Shown in pieces: positions 25,068-33,774 of a DNA stretch of 64,000 bases (the stretch's first letter is position 1; each line of letters starts with the position of its first letter). The position numbers and the translations under genes were made by a program. The stretch is from Parachlamydiales bacterium (GTDB lineage Bacteria > Chlamydiota > Chlamydiia > Chlamydiales > Rhabdochlamydiaceae), in NCBI GenBank assembly GCA_003153295.1, contig PLXY01000001.1:1-64000 (forward strand), in the 5' to 3' direction. The notes under the pieces are model-generated. The model saw only the letters and a list, made by a program, of their open reading frames with translations. It did no database searches and was not told where the DNA came from.

Positions 25068-27656
25068 ATGAAGCATCTGGGTGATTACGTCCTTTCAAAA
25101 GAATCTTTTCCTAAGCTCGAAGCTCTTTGGAAGGAATTGAAGAAACTGTCGTTTCAAAAATTACCTGAGCAAAAAAGATTCGGGCATGTCAGCCGCATGC
25201 TCTTGAAGTTAATCGAATCAGCGCCTGAGAATTCTTTTTTACTGATTCCTGTTCTAGATTTTATCGAAAGGGTCAATCGAGAAAAGATCCTCGAGCATTT
25301 TCATTTCAATAATTTTGAGCTTTGGCTGAATCAGTTTTCAGGTCTTGGTTTACATGAGAACCGCTACATCCGAGGAAAGATCGCTGGACGTTGGGTGCCT
25401 CGAGAAGCCTATCAAGTATTATTTCCTGTCGCGATGGGGAAAATTTATCCAGGCAGTCATTTTGTGACAGCCCATGGATCTCCTGATCTCGATACGACGA
25501 TTGCTTCTTTTTGGGGATGGGTCGATGCATTTGCCGCGCGCCTCTCAGAAGGGCTCCATGTCTGGAACATTCCAGGGGGAGAGCCGCCCGCACAAGTAGA
25601 AGTTCCTTTTCTTTTTTATAATCTGTTTGGAACTGCGGTTTTCTCTCATGTAGCTAAGCACCGTACGTCTCTTTCCGTCTCGGGACTCGACTTAGTCAAC
25701 CAGCTAGGCGTGGAGAAAAAACATCCGCACGACTCCGTTTTTGACATCGATTATGAAAATGGAACTCAAGCGGTCATACTCGTGGATGCGCACGGATTTT
25801 ATTTAGGCGAGTGGCAAAGCTCCGATGTTGATCGTGTCGAATCCGTGATCAATCTTTTAAACCAGTGCCTCCGTTGGTATGAAAATTCTTTGCATGTGAA
25901 ATTGATCTCGATCTTCGCCGTAGAAAAACTCACTCCTAAAGAGCTGGAGAAGTTTTTCGATGCGGTGCTCAAATTAAAGATCGAAGAGTGCGAGCCTGTT
26001 CAAGACTTTACAAAAAAACAAACCGAACTCGTCAATGATTATCTGCATAAAGTGTTAGGCGTGAAGCAAGGTCTTAAATGCACCTTTGTAGAGTTTGCGA
26101 AAGCGATGTCTCATCTGAAAATCTTTGATTTCCAAAAATTCATCTCTTTAATTGATACCGCAGCTGTCTTTGATAAAAAAGGCAAGCTCACAGAAAACAG
26201 AGCGCGCCTTTTCAGCTACTTAGCCAAAGTTATCGGTTCTCTTGAAAATGCCATCTATGCCGTTCGGCAGTATGTCGATAAGTTCGATGTCGCCCTACAA
26301 GTCAAATCAAAAGTCTTAGGATTTCAGCCCCATCATGTGAATTATCGTGCAGATCTTGATGAGATCCGCACCAAAATCGACGGCCTTTCTTATTTAACTG
26401 TCACAGCCTCTGATAAAGAGGGAAAAATTTTCCCCATTGGCGTTATCCATGCCACGGATATTTTTAAATCTACGCTCGCCACTGTTTCTCTGCGGGATTT
26501 TTGCAATCGGGAAGAGACCAAAATTCCAGCTTATCTCGATGTGATCAGTGTTGTTGACCATCATAAGAGCCAGCTCTCGACAGGGCAGCCTCCTGTCGTT
26601 TGGATTACCGACGCTCAATCATCCAATACGATGGTAGCTGAACTGAGTTTTAAAATTACCGACCTTTATAGCACCGGCGGCATGACGCTGCAGCAAATTG
26701 AAGGGCAGATCAAAGAGGTTCAAAAAAATCTCAAAACTCCTTCTAGCAAACGGATTTTGCAGCGCCTCTTACAAAAATCTATAGTCGTGCAGCGTAAAGA
26801 TTCCTATTTTGTCGCCCCAGAACGGGAAATTGTTGAGTATTTCCATTTCCTCTATGCGATTTTAGACGATACGGACCTCCTGACAAAAATCTCTGTGCGC
26901 GATATTGAAACCGTTACGTCGCTCCTCAATCGATTGAAATCTCTGATGGCCGGTAAAGAAATGGAAGTCATTACTTTAGATGATATTGCTCATGATGAAC
27001 ACTTTAAAAAGAAGGCCGCTCAACGGATTTTACAAAACGACGAGATGTATTCTCTCTATAGTAAAATCTACCATTCCAAAGAAAAAGCCATCGAAACCAA
27101 CCTACATCTGGCCGCAGAAGGAAAGCCTTCTTCTATTTTTGACGATACCAAAGAGCAGAACGGATGCTGCCGTGTGGGGCAGACGAAGCTTTTGGGTAAA
27201 ACTTTCCCGACTTATAAAAAGCATGCGGCTAAAATCCGCTACCAATGGCTCACGGATGCAAAGCTCGCCCATGAAGAAAAGACAGACGTCGATCTTCATC
27301 TCCACATGATTAGCACTATTCCGGGGGCTGAAGAGCTTTACGAGGGAAAATCAGAAAGTTATTCCCACCAAGATGAATTATGGATTTGGATTCCTTCAAC
27401 AGAGATCGCGGTTGAACATTTGAAGAATTTTCTCAGCAATTTCCGCTCCTGTCCACAGGTTGTCAACAATCCGATGGAAGTCGAATTGCTAGGAGACAAT
27501 GCAAAAGAATTAAAGCAGATTTTCGAAGAGAGTTTTAAGCCGGTTCCTTCCAAAACGACCAAAGAAAAATTACCGATCGCCGTGCTTAAATTCAAAGCGG
27601 GTACGATCAATTCACGCAAGGCGCTCATCACGCCTTACCTTCCACGCTTAGGTTAA
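25068..27656 (+). CDS. DHH-superfamily phosphoesterase-like protein, 862 aa
   Basis: Likely a manganese-dependent hydrolase of the DHH/DHHA2 group (relatives: family II pyrophosphatase, Prune). Motif-like segments: HGSPDLDTTIASFWGW near residue 135 (Asp-rich metal ligands), ILVDAHG near 240, and the hallmark VVDHHKS near 494-500 followed by SSNTMVAE. ILDDTDLLTK near 605 matches the aspartate block of family II pyrophosphatases, and the last 150 residues look like a DHHA2 domain. At 862 residues it is far larger than those enzymes, with an extra N-terminal region and an insertion between the first motifs and VVDHHKS. Substrate unknown. It begins 36 bp after tRNA-Arg on the same strand. Confidence 0.75.
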   Translation: MKHLGDYVLSKESFPKLEALWKELKKLSFQKLPEQKRFGHVSRMLLKLIESAPENSFLLIPVLDFIERVNREKILEHFHFNNFELWLNQFSGLGLHENRYIRGKIAGRWVPREAYQVLFPVAMGKIYPGSHFVTAHGSPDLDTTIASFWGWVDAFAARLSEGLHVWNIPGGEPPAQVEVPFLFYNLFGTAVFSHVAKHRTSLSVSGLDLVNQLGVEKKHPHDSVFDIDYENGTQAVILVDAHGFYLGEWQSSDVDRVESVINLLNQCLRWYENSLHVKLISIFAVEKLTPKELEKFFDAVLKLKIEECEPVQDFTKKQTELVNDYLHKVLGVKQGLKCTFVEFAKAMSHLKIFDFQKFISLIDTAAVFDKKGKLTENRARLFSYLAKVIGSLENAIYAVRQYVDKFDVALQVKSKVLGFQPHHVNYRADLDEIRTKIDGLSYLTVTASDKEGKIFPIGVIHATDIFKSTLATVSLRDFCNREETKIPAYLDVISVVDHHKSQLSTGQPPVVWITDAQSSNTMVAELSFKITDLYSTGGMTLQQIEGQIKEVQKNLKTPSSKRILQRLLQKSIVVQRKDSYFVAPEREIVEYFHFLYAILDDTDLLTKISVRDIETVTSLLNRLKSLMAGKEMEVITLDDIAHDEHFKKKAAQRILQNDEMYSLYSKIYHSKEKAIETNLHLAAEGKPSSIFDDTKEQNGCCRVGQTKLLGKTFPTYKKHAAKIRYQWLTDAKLAHEEKTDVDLHLHMISTIPGAEELYEGKSESYSHQDELWIWIPSTEIAVEHLKNFLSNFRSCPQVVNNPMEVELLGDNAKELKQIFEESFKPVPSKTTKEKLPIAVLKFKAGTINSRKALITPYLPRLG

Positions 27657-27660
27657 ATAT

Positions 27661-27933
27661 CTAAACAGTTTGCTGAGGAGCAGGAGCTACCGCAGGCTTG
27701 GGTTCTTCGATAATCTCCAAAGAGACTCGAATCCCATTACGGCTTGCCACTGACATCAGCAGAGTTCGGATGGCATTGATAGTCTTGCCTTTTTTGCCGA
27801 TAATCTTGCCAATATCTGATTTATCCACGGCAAGCTCAATGATCAGCGTATGCGTTCCGCCGACTTCGTTGATGCGTACTTGATCCGGATTATCGACCAG
27901 ATTTTTGACGATGTATTCGACGAATTCTTTCAT
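27661..27933 (-). CDS. khpA: KH-domain RNA-binding protein KhpA, 90 aa
   Basis: A single type-II KH domain protein (YlqC family) that binds RNA, often with KhpB. The GxxG loop (GKKG) is at 46-49 in IGKIIGKKGKTINAIRTLL. N-terminus MKEFVEYIVKNLVDNPDQV is characteristic; the C-terminus adds a short Pro/Ala tail. The stop lies 4 bp from the convergent DHH-gene stop. The preceding neighbour is rluD, 68 bp upstream. Confidence 0.92.
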   Translation of the reverse strand: MKEFVEYIVKNLVDNPDQVRINEVGGTHTLIIELAVDKSDIGKIIGKKGKTINAIRTLLMSVASRNGIRVSLEIIEEPKPAVAPAPQQTV

Positions 27934-28000
27934 AATTCAGTCCTCATGTTAAAGAGCAGTGTAAAAAACATTTAAATCAAAGATACGCAGGGTAGAATTA

Positions 28001-28915
28001 TTAATCAAGATTGGCCATCAAGTATTTTTTTTTAAAGTCTTCCGGCACTGGGGCTTTCAGGCTGATTCTCATCCCTGTTATCGGATGGTGGAACGTTAAA
28101 TGATAAGCGTGGAGCATTTGGCGAGAGACGTCATATTTTTTATTCCACGCATCAGATCCATAGACTTGATCTCCTAAGATCGGAGCGCCTTTATGCTTAA
28201 GATGGACACGGATCTGATGAGTTCTTCCCGTGATGAGCTGAACTTCTACTAATGAGAATTTTCCATCAAAGGCTAGCACCTTTGTAATAGAAGTCGCCGG
28301 TTTTCCTGTAGGATCGACGGCCATTTCTTTACGCCGCGTGGGATGCCTTTTAATCGGAGCTTCAATCGTCCCTGTCCCAGGAGTTCCTATACAAATAGCT
28401 AAGTAAGTTTTTTCTAATTTTCTCTGGCAAAACATCTCCACAAGTTTTTGATGGGCCTCAGATGTCTTAGCAGCCAGTAAAACCCCTGAGGTGTCTTTAT
28501 CGAGTCGATGGACAATCCCGGGACGGAGAGTCTCTGCATGCGGAAGGGTTTTGCAGTGGTAAAGCAGTCCATGGACGAAAGTCTGTGTATAATGTCCTGG
28601 AGCGGGATGCGTGACCATGCCGGCAGGTTTATTGATCGCCAGCAGATAATCGTCTTCATAGAGAATATCAAGAGGGATGTTTTCGGGCTCTAAGGAGATT
28701 TCAGGTGTGAGCTGGAAGCAGATTTCGATCTCATCGCCCATTTTAGGCTTATCTTTTTTCTTGATGGGAAGTCCATTGACAAGAACAAACCCTTGTTCGA
28801 TCAGGTACTGGAAATAAGTCCTTGAATAAGTCGGGAATTGCAATGAAAGAAGACGGTCTAAACGGTGCTCGATCATCTCCTCGGATACGATGATATTTTC
28901 TGTGGAGGTCTCCAT
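28001..28915 (-). CDS. rluD: 23S rRNA pseudouridine synthase, RluD family, 304 aa
   Basis: Isomerises uridines in 23S rRNA. An N-terminal S4 RNA-binding domain (about residues 15-75) precedes the catalytic domain, whose HRLDKDTSG motif at 137-145 provides the catalytic Asp139. Further family blocks: INKPAGMVTHP and ITGRTHQIRVHL. ATG at 28915 is chosen, since it starts 4 bp after the stop of the 101-aa gene upstream with GGAGGTC just in front; a longer frame exists but overlaps that gene. RluD and RluC share this pattern; RluD fits best. Confidence 0.92.
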   Translation of the reverse strand: METSTENIIVSEEMIEHRLDRLLSLQFPTYSRTYFQYLIEQGFVLVNGLPIKKKDKPKMGDEIEICFQLTPEISLEPENIPLDILYEDDYLLAINKPAGMVTHPAPGHYTQTFVHGLLYHCKTLPHAETLRPGIVHRLDKDTSGVLLAAKTSEAHQKLVEMFCQRKLEKTYLAICIGTPGTGTIEAPIKRHPTRRKEMAVDPTGKPATSITKVLAFDGKFSLVEVQLITGRTHQIRVHLKHKGAPILGDQVYGSDAWNKKYDVSRQMLHAYHLTFHHPITGMRISLKAPVPEDFKKKYLMANLD

Positions 28916-28919
28916 AAAA

Positions 28920-29225
28920 CTATTCGTCGCCTTGTGCAACTTGCTGGTTGTACTGGTTGGCAGTGGCATGTCTTGCGTTAATTTCCGAAATCGTTGTACT
29001 GATCATCTGCATCATATTTTGTTTTAGGCCTGCGACTTCCTCAGGAGTTACCATGGTATTCGGAAACATCTGTTGGGCATAAGCATACCACGGATCCACA
29101 CCATCGGAGCCTGAAATAGCGGGGAATGGATTGGGTTGACCTGCTGACGAAGCACTGGTATTCTCAGGATTTTCTCCAGATGGAACAATCGGGGTGCTTT
29201 CATCATTTAGGTTCTCATTACTCAT
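28920..29225 (-). CDS. hypothetical protein, 101 aa
   Basis: Unrecognised. The start at 29225 (MSNENLNDES) has GGAGG six bases upstream; a TTG start 12 bp earlier would overlap that ribosome binding site. The N-terminal half is acidic and low-complexity (Asn, Glu, Ser, Pro, Gly); the second half, from residue 50, is a compact region (PWYAYAQQMFPNTMVTPEE) followed by a long helix (VAGLKQNMMQMISTTI). The disordered Ser/Asn start would fit a type III secretion signal, an inference. It is followed after 4 bp by rluD and diverges from recX. Confidence 0.7.
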   Translation of the reverse strand: MSNENLNDESTPIVPSGENPENTSASSAGQPNPFPAISGSDGVDPWYAYAQQMFPNTMVTPEEVAGLKQNMMQMISTTISEINARHATANQYNQQVAQGDE

Positions 29226-29265
29226 GCTTGCCTCCAATTGTAATTATATATTATAAAGTTGAACA

Positions 29266-29655
29266 ATGATAGAGAAAGTTGCTTTACGTTTATTAAGCCT
29301 TAAAAGTTATAGTACTTATGAGTTAAGAAAAAAATTAATTCGTAGGGGTTTTGATCCTCAAGAGATTGAACCGGTTCTAGAAAAATACCAGAAGCTGGGC
29401 TTCCTCAACGACAGTGATCTCGCGGAGCGCCGTGTCGAAGCTTATAAAAGAAGAGGTTATGGCCCCCATCGGATCATAGGGAAATTTAAGCAGCAAGGAC
29501 TTAAAACGTCTTCCTATACCCCTGAAGAACAGAAAGAAATTATTTTACGTCTTTTAAAAACCCCTATTTACATCCGTAAAGATAGGAATAAACGGATCGC
29601 TGCCCTGCAAAGGCGGGGCTTCGATCTTGAAATTATTTTCGAAATTGTCAAATAA
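29266..29655 (+). CDS. RecX-family regulatory protein, 129 aa
   Basis: RecX proteins modulate RecA filaments. The three-helix repeat pattern is visible: LRLLSLKSYSTYELRKKL-like first helix set, then FLNDSDLAERRVEAY, then GYGPHRIIGKFKQQGL and a last repeat ending in RRGFDLEIIFEIV. Length is at the short end of the family (about 150). No recA is present in this window, so the link is functional, not positional. hemA follows 45 bp downstream on the same strand. Confidence 0.82.
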   Translation: MIEKVALRLLSLKSYSTYELRKKLIRRGFDPQEIEPVLEKYQKLGFLNDSDLAERRVEAYKRRGYGPHRIIGKFKQQGLKTSSYTPEEQKEIILRLLKTPIYIRKDRNKRIAALQRRGFDLEIIFEIVK

Positions 29656-29700
29656 CAAGTTTGATTTCTAAATCCCGCCTCATATATAACAAAACATTTT

Positions 29701-30681
29701 ATGCGAATTGGCGTTCTGGGAATTAACTACAAATCGGCTCCTCTTCAGTTGAGAGAAAAAATTGCTCAAGCCTGCCGCCATTGCCTTTCCCCCAATAAGA
29801 TTGTTCTATCGACTTGCTACCGCACAGAAATTTATATCAGCCAGGACGATCTCGTCGAAGCTCAATGTGAACTCTTTGCCGATCTAAAAAAACGGGTGCC
29901 CCATTCCCACGAGCACGCGTTCTATACATATTTTGGAAAAGAATGTTTCTTCCATTTAGCCTGTGTCACCGCAGGTCTTGATAGTGCGATGCTGGCAGAA
30001 AGCGATGTCCAAAGACAGGTGAAGATCGCCTATGAACAAACACGCACTGAGCAGACCTTATCAGCCCCTCTCCATTATCTTTTTCAAAAAGCACTAAAAC
30101 TGGGAAAAACTGTCCGTTCTTCTTTTCCTCTTTTTCAAAGCCCTCTCCATTTAGAAGGGATGATTTATCAATTAGCGGATAAACTTTTAGACTCCTCTTC
30201 TAACCTTTTATTCATTGGAAATTCCGATATCAACCGGAAGATGATCCATTATTTTTGGAGAAAAGGAAAAAGGCAGATGACCTTATGCACTCGCGGTCTT
30301 GCTTCTGCTCAGTCTTTTGCTTTGGACTATCAGCTCACCTTGAAAGACCGCTCCGAAATCGAGAAATGGCACCATTATGAGGGTGTCATCGCTGCTACCC
30401 ATAGCGAGGGCCACCTAATTACTTCTATGCCAGAAAAAGCCCGTACTCGCTTGATCTTGGACTTAAGCGTTCCTCGCAGCGTTTCTTTGCAGCGTCATCC
30501 TAAACTCATTCTCCTCAATATGGAGCAGATCGGAAGTTTCTTCGAGAGCTATCACTCTCAACGTCTCTCAGAAGTTCAGTCAATTAAAGATTTTCTTCAA
30601 AAGGCTGTTGAACAATACACCGCCCTCTACGAAAAAAAATCCTTGATTGCTGTCCCCATCGCATTTAATTCTTTTAGCTAA
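29701..30681 (+). CDS. hemA: glutamyl-tRNA reductase, 326 aa
   Basis: First enzyme of the C5 haem pathway: reduces glutamyl-tRNA to glutamate-1-semialdehyde with NADPH. The active-site motif STCYRTE has the catalytic Cys39. The block CVTAGLDSAMLAESDVQRQV corresponds to the GxxSxxxGExQI region, in a diverged form as in chlamydial HemA, with Ala replacing the usual Gly before Glu. Length is below the usual 400-450; the C-terminal dimerisation helix is shortened, also a chlamydial trait as I recall it (CT662). Start ATG at 29701. Confidence 0.9.
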   Translation: MRIGVLGINYKSAPLQLREKIAQACRHCLSPNKIVLSTCYRTEIYISQDDLVEAQCELFADLKKRVPHSHEHAFYTYFGKECFFHLACVTAGLDSAMLAESDVQRQVKIAYEQTRTEQTLSAPLHYLFQKALKLGKTVRSSFPLFQSPLHLEGMIYQLADKLLDSSSNLLFIGNSDINRKMIHYFWRKGKRQMTLCTRGLASAQSFALDYQLTLKDRSEIEKWHHYEGVIAATHSEGHLITSMPEKARTRLILDLSVPRSVSLQRHPKLILLNMEQIGSFFESYHSQRLSEVQSIKDFLQKAVEQYTALYEKKSLIAVPIAFNSFS

Positions 30682-30730
30682 CGTCCTTTTTCTTTAGAAT
30701 ATTCCCACTTTTCAACCAGGAACATTAGTT

Positions 30731-31771
30731 ATGGCTGCGATTAATCAAAATGCTTCTCAATTTTTACGTTCAGTGGCTCAACAATTCGATCAACGTCATT
30801 TTCCAAAAGCCGAATCTTTTCCTGATTTTGTACCAGAAAAAAATGTTTCTTCTTCTGGGTTATACACCGATCTCTTGACTAAAGATCTTCAAGGGATGTT
30901 TTCTAGCAAAGCGGAAAATTTTTCAAACTGGTTGAGTGCAACACTTTTTTTAGATTCTCCCTTAGAAGACGTTGGAAGAGAAAGCGTAAGAAGAGCTGGA
31001 ATTGAGCTAAGCGCTAAAACAATGCTTATGCGATTGAACCAGCCGCTAGGTTACTTTAGACCCTACAGCGAACAACTCTTTGCTTATGTTTTTCAGGAGG
31101 CCTTTAATCGTGCAGAGGGCGATACCCGACTGGACCGCAGAGAACATATGATTGATTTGGCGGCTAAAATACAGCCGGGCTTAGATAATTTACCTTTTAC
31201 ATTCCGCCGCGTGAAGTACAAAGTGGAATACGTCGTCGCTCGCGTTTTAAACCACACACTTTGTAAAATAGCATTAACTTATCTGGCTTATCGGGTCGGT
31301 CAGTGGATTCAACCTCAGGTTTATCATTTACTTTCTCAGACGGTCATCCCTCGAGGAGTGAATTTTTTAATTAATCATGCCCATCTTTCGGTGATTCGAG
31401 TCGTGAGCGGAGGAGTTGCGTTAGTTCAAGCGGCTTATTTCCATTATTGGAAGACAACAGCTGCTTTTTTTGCGATAAAGTGGGCTGCTGGAAAAATACA
31501 TCCACTAGCGAAAAGGGCAGTCACTGTCGTCGAAACCTTTGCATTCTTCCCCAGTAAAATGATCAGTTATTTAGTAATGAGCCCTTTTAGTTTATTTACA
31601 TCCTCTTGGGAAATGAACTCTTCGCTGGCAGCTAGTTTGAACTCTAGTTATGAAAAAAGTAAAACTGAACTGTACCGAGAAGGTGGTCTGAAAGCTTGCC
31701 GAGCTTGGATGGAAATGATGCAACCTGGAATTCAAGCCGATCTCTTACCACAACCACTCGTATCAAATTAA
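30731..31771 (+). CDS. lineage-specific hypothetical membrane protein, 346 aa
   Basis: Unrecognised. No signal peptide; a polar N-terminal half (to about 165) is followed by hydrophobic segments near 176-195, 215-240 and 265-290, then a polar C-terminal tail. It is a distant paralogue of the next gene: both carry an IELSAK / IVAMQLSA block near residue 95 and a C-terminal GLKA-x(3)-WM-x-MM-like motif. A good hairpin terminator follows immediately. The bulk membrane segments late in the sequence suggest an inclusion-membrane or effector protein; unproven. Confidence 0.75.
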   Translation: MAAINQNASQFLRSVAQQFDQRHFPKAESFPDFVPEKNVSSSGLYTDLLTKDLQGMFSSKAENFSNWLSATLFLDSPLEDVGRESVRRAGIELSAKTMLMRLNQPLGYFRPYSEQLFAYVFQEAFNRAEGDTRLDRREHMIDLAAKIQPGLDNLPFTFRRVKYKVEYVVARVLNHTLCKIALTYLAYRVGQWIQPQVYHLLSQTVIPRGVNFLINHAHLSVIRVVSGGVALVQAAYFHYWKTTAAFFAIKWAAGKIHPLAKRAVTVVETFAFFPSKMISYLVMSPFSLFTSSWEMNSSLAASLNSSYEKSKTELYREGGLKACRAWMEMMQPGIQADLLPQPLVSN

Positions 31772-31775
31772 AATC

Positions 31776-31812
31776 AATGCCCTCTTGTAGACATACAAAA
31801 GGGCATTCTTTC
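31776..31812 (+). terminator. Rho-independent terminator
   Basis: AATGCCCTCTTGT pairs with ACAAAAGGGCATT (one mismatch), followed by CTTTCC, 5 bp after the stop of the 346-aa gene. Confidence 0.8.
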
Positions 31813-31875
31813 CCTATTTGATTTAAATTTTCTATTCGTTAAAATTTTTTGCCAAATCCAGAGGTATAATTACTT

Positions 31876-33012
31876 ATGTCCACTCTCAATTTGCAGGCAA
31901 CTCTGCCGTTTTTTAATGCTATTACAACGTTGTATGATCGCATGGATTCAAAACAGCCTATTCCTGATATTGAGATAGATGACGAAGATCCTTCTGCCCC
32001 CTACTTAAGGAAAGCTGAGGACTATAATTATTCTTCAACGATAGGCGAGTGGTATATGAAAGTTGATGTCGAAAGTCTATTAAGTTATCAGCAGCTGAGA
32101 GATGGGAAACTTATGGCTCGGAGAAATATTGAGATAGTGGCTATGCAGTTGAGCGCTCAGGATCATCTGGATAGTTTGAAAGAGGAACCTGAGCATATTC
32201 TGCCTCAGGGTTTAGTCAATTCGTATCCCCTATTAAACGTTGTCGCATCACCTAAATCACAATTAGATAGCTTGGTTTTTAGAAAAGTTTACTGTCGGGC
32301 ATCTGATGTAGAAAGAAATGATATCATACATCATATGGAAACAGCGTGTGCTCTACTAGAGCCTAAGTTTTTCGATAGCGATCGACTTATTTATAGAATC
32401 CAAGGGATTGTCACGTATATTTTCAGAATACCTTTCGTGAAAGGAATAGCATTTGTTGCAGTGATTGTTATCTCTCAGATTGTTTTTGCAAAAATGGTAA
32501 ATAAAATTTCTGATTTAGTTGTAGCGCATGTCTTTCCTAGATGGGAAAATATATTGAACGACCACTCCCACATCTATGCTGCCCAACAGGCAAGTAAACT
32601 CTATTATGCAGCTAGAGCTTTTAATGGATATATTGAGGAAAGATGGACAAGAAGATTTATTTTTGCATATGTCTTTCCATATGCTGCTGGCTATACCGGA
32701 ATATTGTCATCGAAATTGCCAATGATCTTTAATGTTGTGACAAATATACTATTTCCTAAAGCTTATCTTTTAAGTTTTTTTAGCTTCTCCTTATCAGAAG
32801 GTTCTGTCAGATTCACTTTAAGCACTTTCAAGATATTTTCTGGAACAGAGTATAAAACCGAAGAGGCTATTCGCGCGATATTTAAAGATAAACCCGAGTG
32901 TGAGAAGGGATTAAAAGCGCATGCGCTTTGGATGCGTTTGATGCGCAAAGGGCGTCCCGAAGAGTTATTTATGCAAGGTTGGTTCCGAGTTTTCGCTCCT
33001 TCTGCAGCTTAG
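31876..33012 (+). CDS. lineage-specific hypothetical membrane protein, 378 aa (paralogue of the preceding gene)
   Basis: Unrecognised. Hydrophobic segments lie near residues 184-208 (GIAFVAVIVISQIVFAKM) and about 275-320, inside otherwise polar sequence. The C-terminal KGLKAHALWMRLMRKG aligns with GGLKACRAWMEMMQPG of the 346-aa neighbour, and the middle layout is the same, so an old tandem duplication is likely. A terminator separates the two, so each probably has its own promoter. No known domain is seen. Confidence 0.75.
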   Translation: MSTLNLQATLPFFNAITTLYDRMDSKQPIPDIEIDDEDPSAPYLRKAEDYNYSSTIGEWYMKVDVESLLSYQQLRDGKLMARRNIEIVAMQLSAQDHLDSLKEEPEHILPQGLVNSYPLLNVVASPKSQLDSLVFRKVYCRASDVERNDIIHHMETACALLEPKFFDSDRLIYRIQGIVTYIFRIPFVKGIAFVAVIVISQIVFAKMVNKISDLVVAHVFPRWENILNDHSHIYAAQQASKLYYAARAFNGYIEERWTRRFIFAYVFPYAAGYTGILSSKLPMIFNVVTNILFPKAYLLSFFSFSLSEGSVRFTLSTFKIFSGTEYKTEEAIRAIFKDKPECEKGLKAHALWMRLMRKGRPEELFMQGWFRVFAPSAA

Positions 33013-33027
33013 AGACAATTCTGTCTC

Positions 33028-33765
33028 TTAGTGCGATTTTTCCGTGAAAATCTTTTGTATGCCGCTAAAGATTAGAAAGAACATCTTAAAGATCAAAAGA
33101 GCGGGAATCGACAGCACAAAAAGAAAGATATTATTGTTGCGGTAGATTCTCGAGTTCATGGCTAAAGCCCACACCGATATCGGAAGTATAATCAAAAGAA
33201 AAATCACTCTAAACGGTGATGTTGGTTTTGAAGGAGGAGGCCAAGGCAATTGCTGAGCGACTTTGGACAGTTCAGGAAGACTGAAATCCTGAATCAAACT
33301 ATTTTGTTCAACCTTTTTTAAACAATCTTTATGCACGTAATGTCCCACGTTAGCAGGATCTTTGTCTTTGATGATAAAATAAACATAGGGAATAGGGCTA
33401 TCATGACAAATAGCACACGAGTCATCACTTTGTGACTTTGCTTCTGTTTTTAATTGGCAACTACTCACGCGATAAATCTTTTCATGCTCTAGCTTTTCTT
33501 CCAAGGTTTTGAGATCATGACGAGCATAATAGGTCACCCTTGCTAATAAATCTTTAATGGGCTCATTGTTATTTGTACCAACAATCCCAACGCAACTCGG
33601 ACATGTTTTTTTGTTAAACTCTACAATCCACTGTCGAATACACACTTCGCAAAATACATGAGAACATTTTGTCGCTGTGAGTTTGTCAAAATTCGGCTCA
33701 TCACATTTCGCCAGACATTGAGAAGCATCGGCTCTAAAAACTGAAGATACAACTGCTAAGGCCAT
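33028..33765 (-). CDS. RING-finger membrane protein, candidate host-directed E3 ubiquitin ligase, 245 aa
   Basis: Eukaryote-like effector candidate. Residues 17-58 hold a RING-type zinc pattern: C17, C21, C34-x-H36, C39, C42, C55 and C58, with the classical KCSHVFCEVC and CPSC spacing. The first pair is CxxxC instead of CxxC. A second zinc-type cluster follows: C117-AI-C120, H142, H145, C148. Two transmembrane helices near residues 184-203 and 211-235 end the protein, so the RING would face one side of a membrane. E3 ligases place ubiquitin on targets, which only a eukaryotic host possesses. It sits 10 bp upstream of the asnS 3' end on the same strand. Ligase activity is inferred from the fold. 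Confidence 0.8.
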   Translation of the reverse strand: MALAVVSSVFRADASQCLAKCDEPNFDKLTATKCSHVFCEVCIRQWIVEFNKKTCPSCVGIVGTNNNEPIKDLLARVTYYARHDLKTLEEKLEHEKIYRVSSCQLKTEAKSQSDDSCAICHDSPIPYVYFIIKDKDPANVGHYVHKDCLKKVEQNSLIQDFSLPELSKVAQQLPWPPPSKPTSPFRVIFLLIILPISVWALAMNSRIYRNNNIFLFVLSIPALLIFKMFFLIFSGIQKIFTEKSH

Positions 33766-33774
33766 TAAATACTC

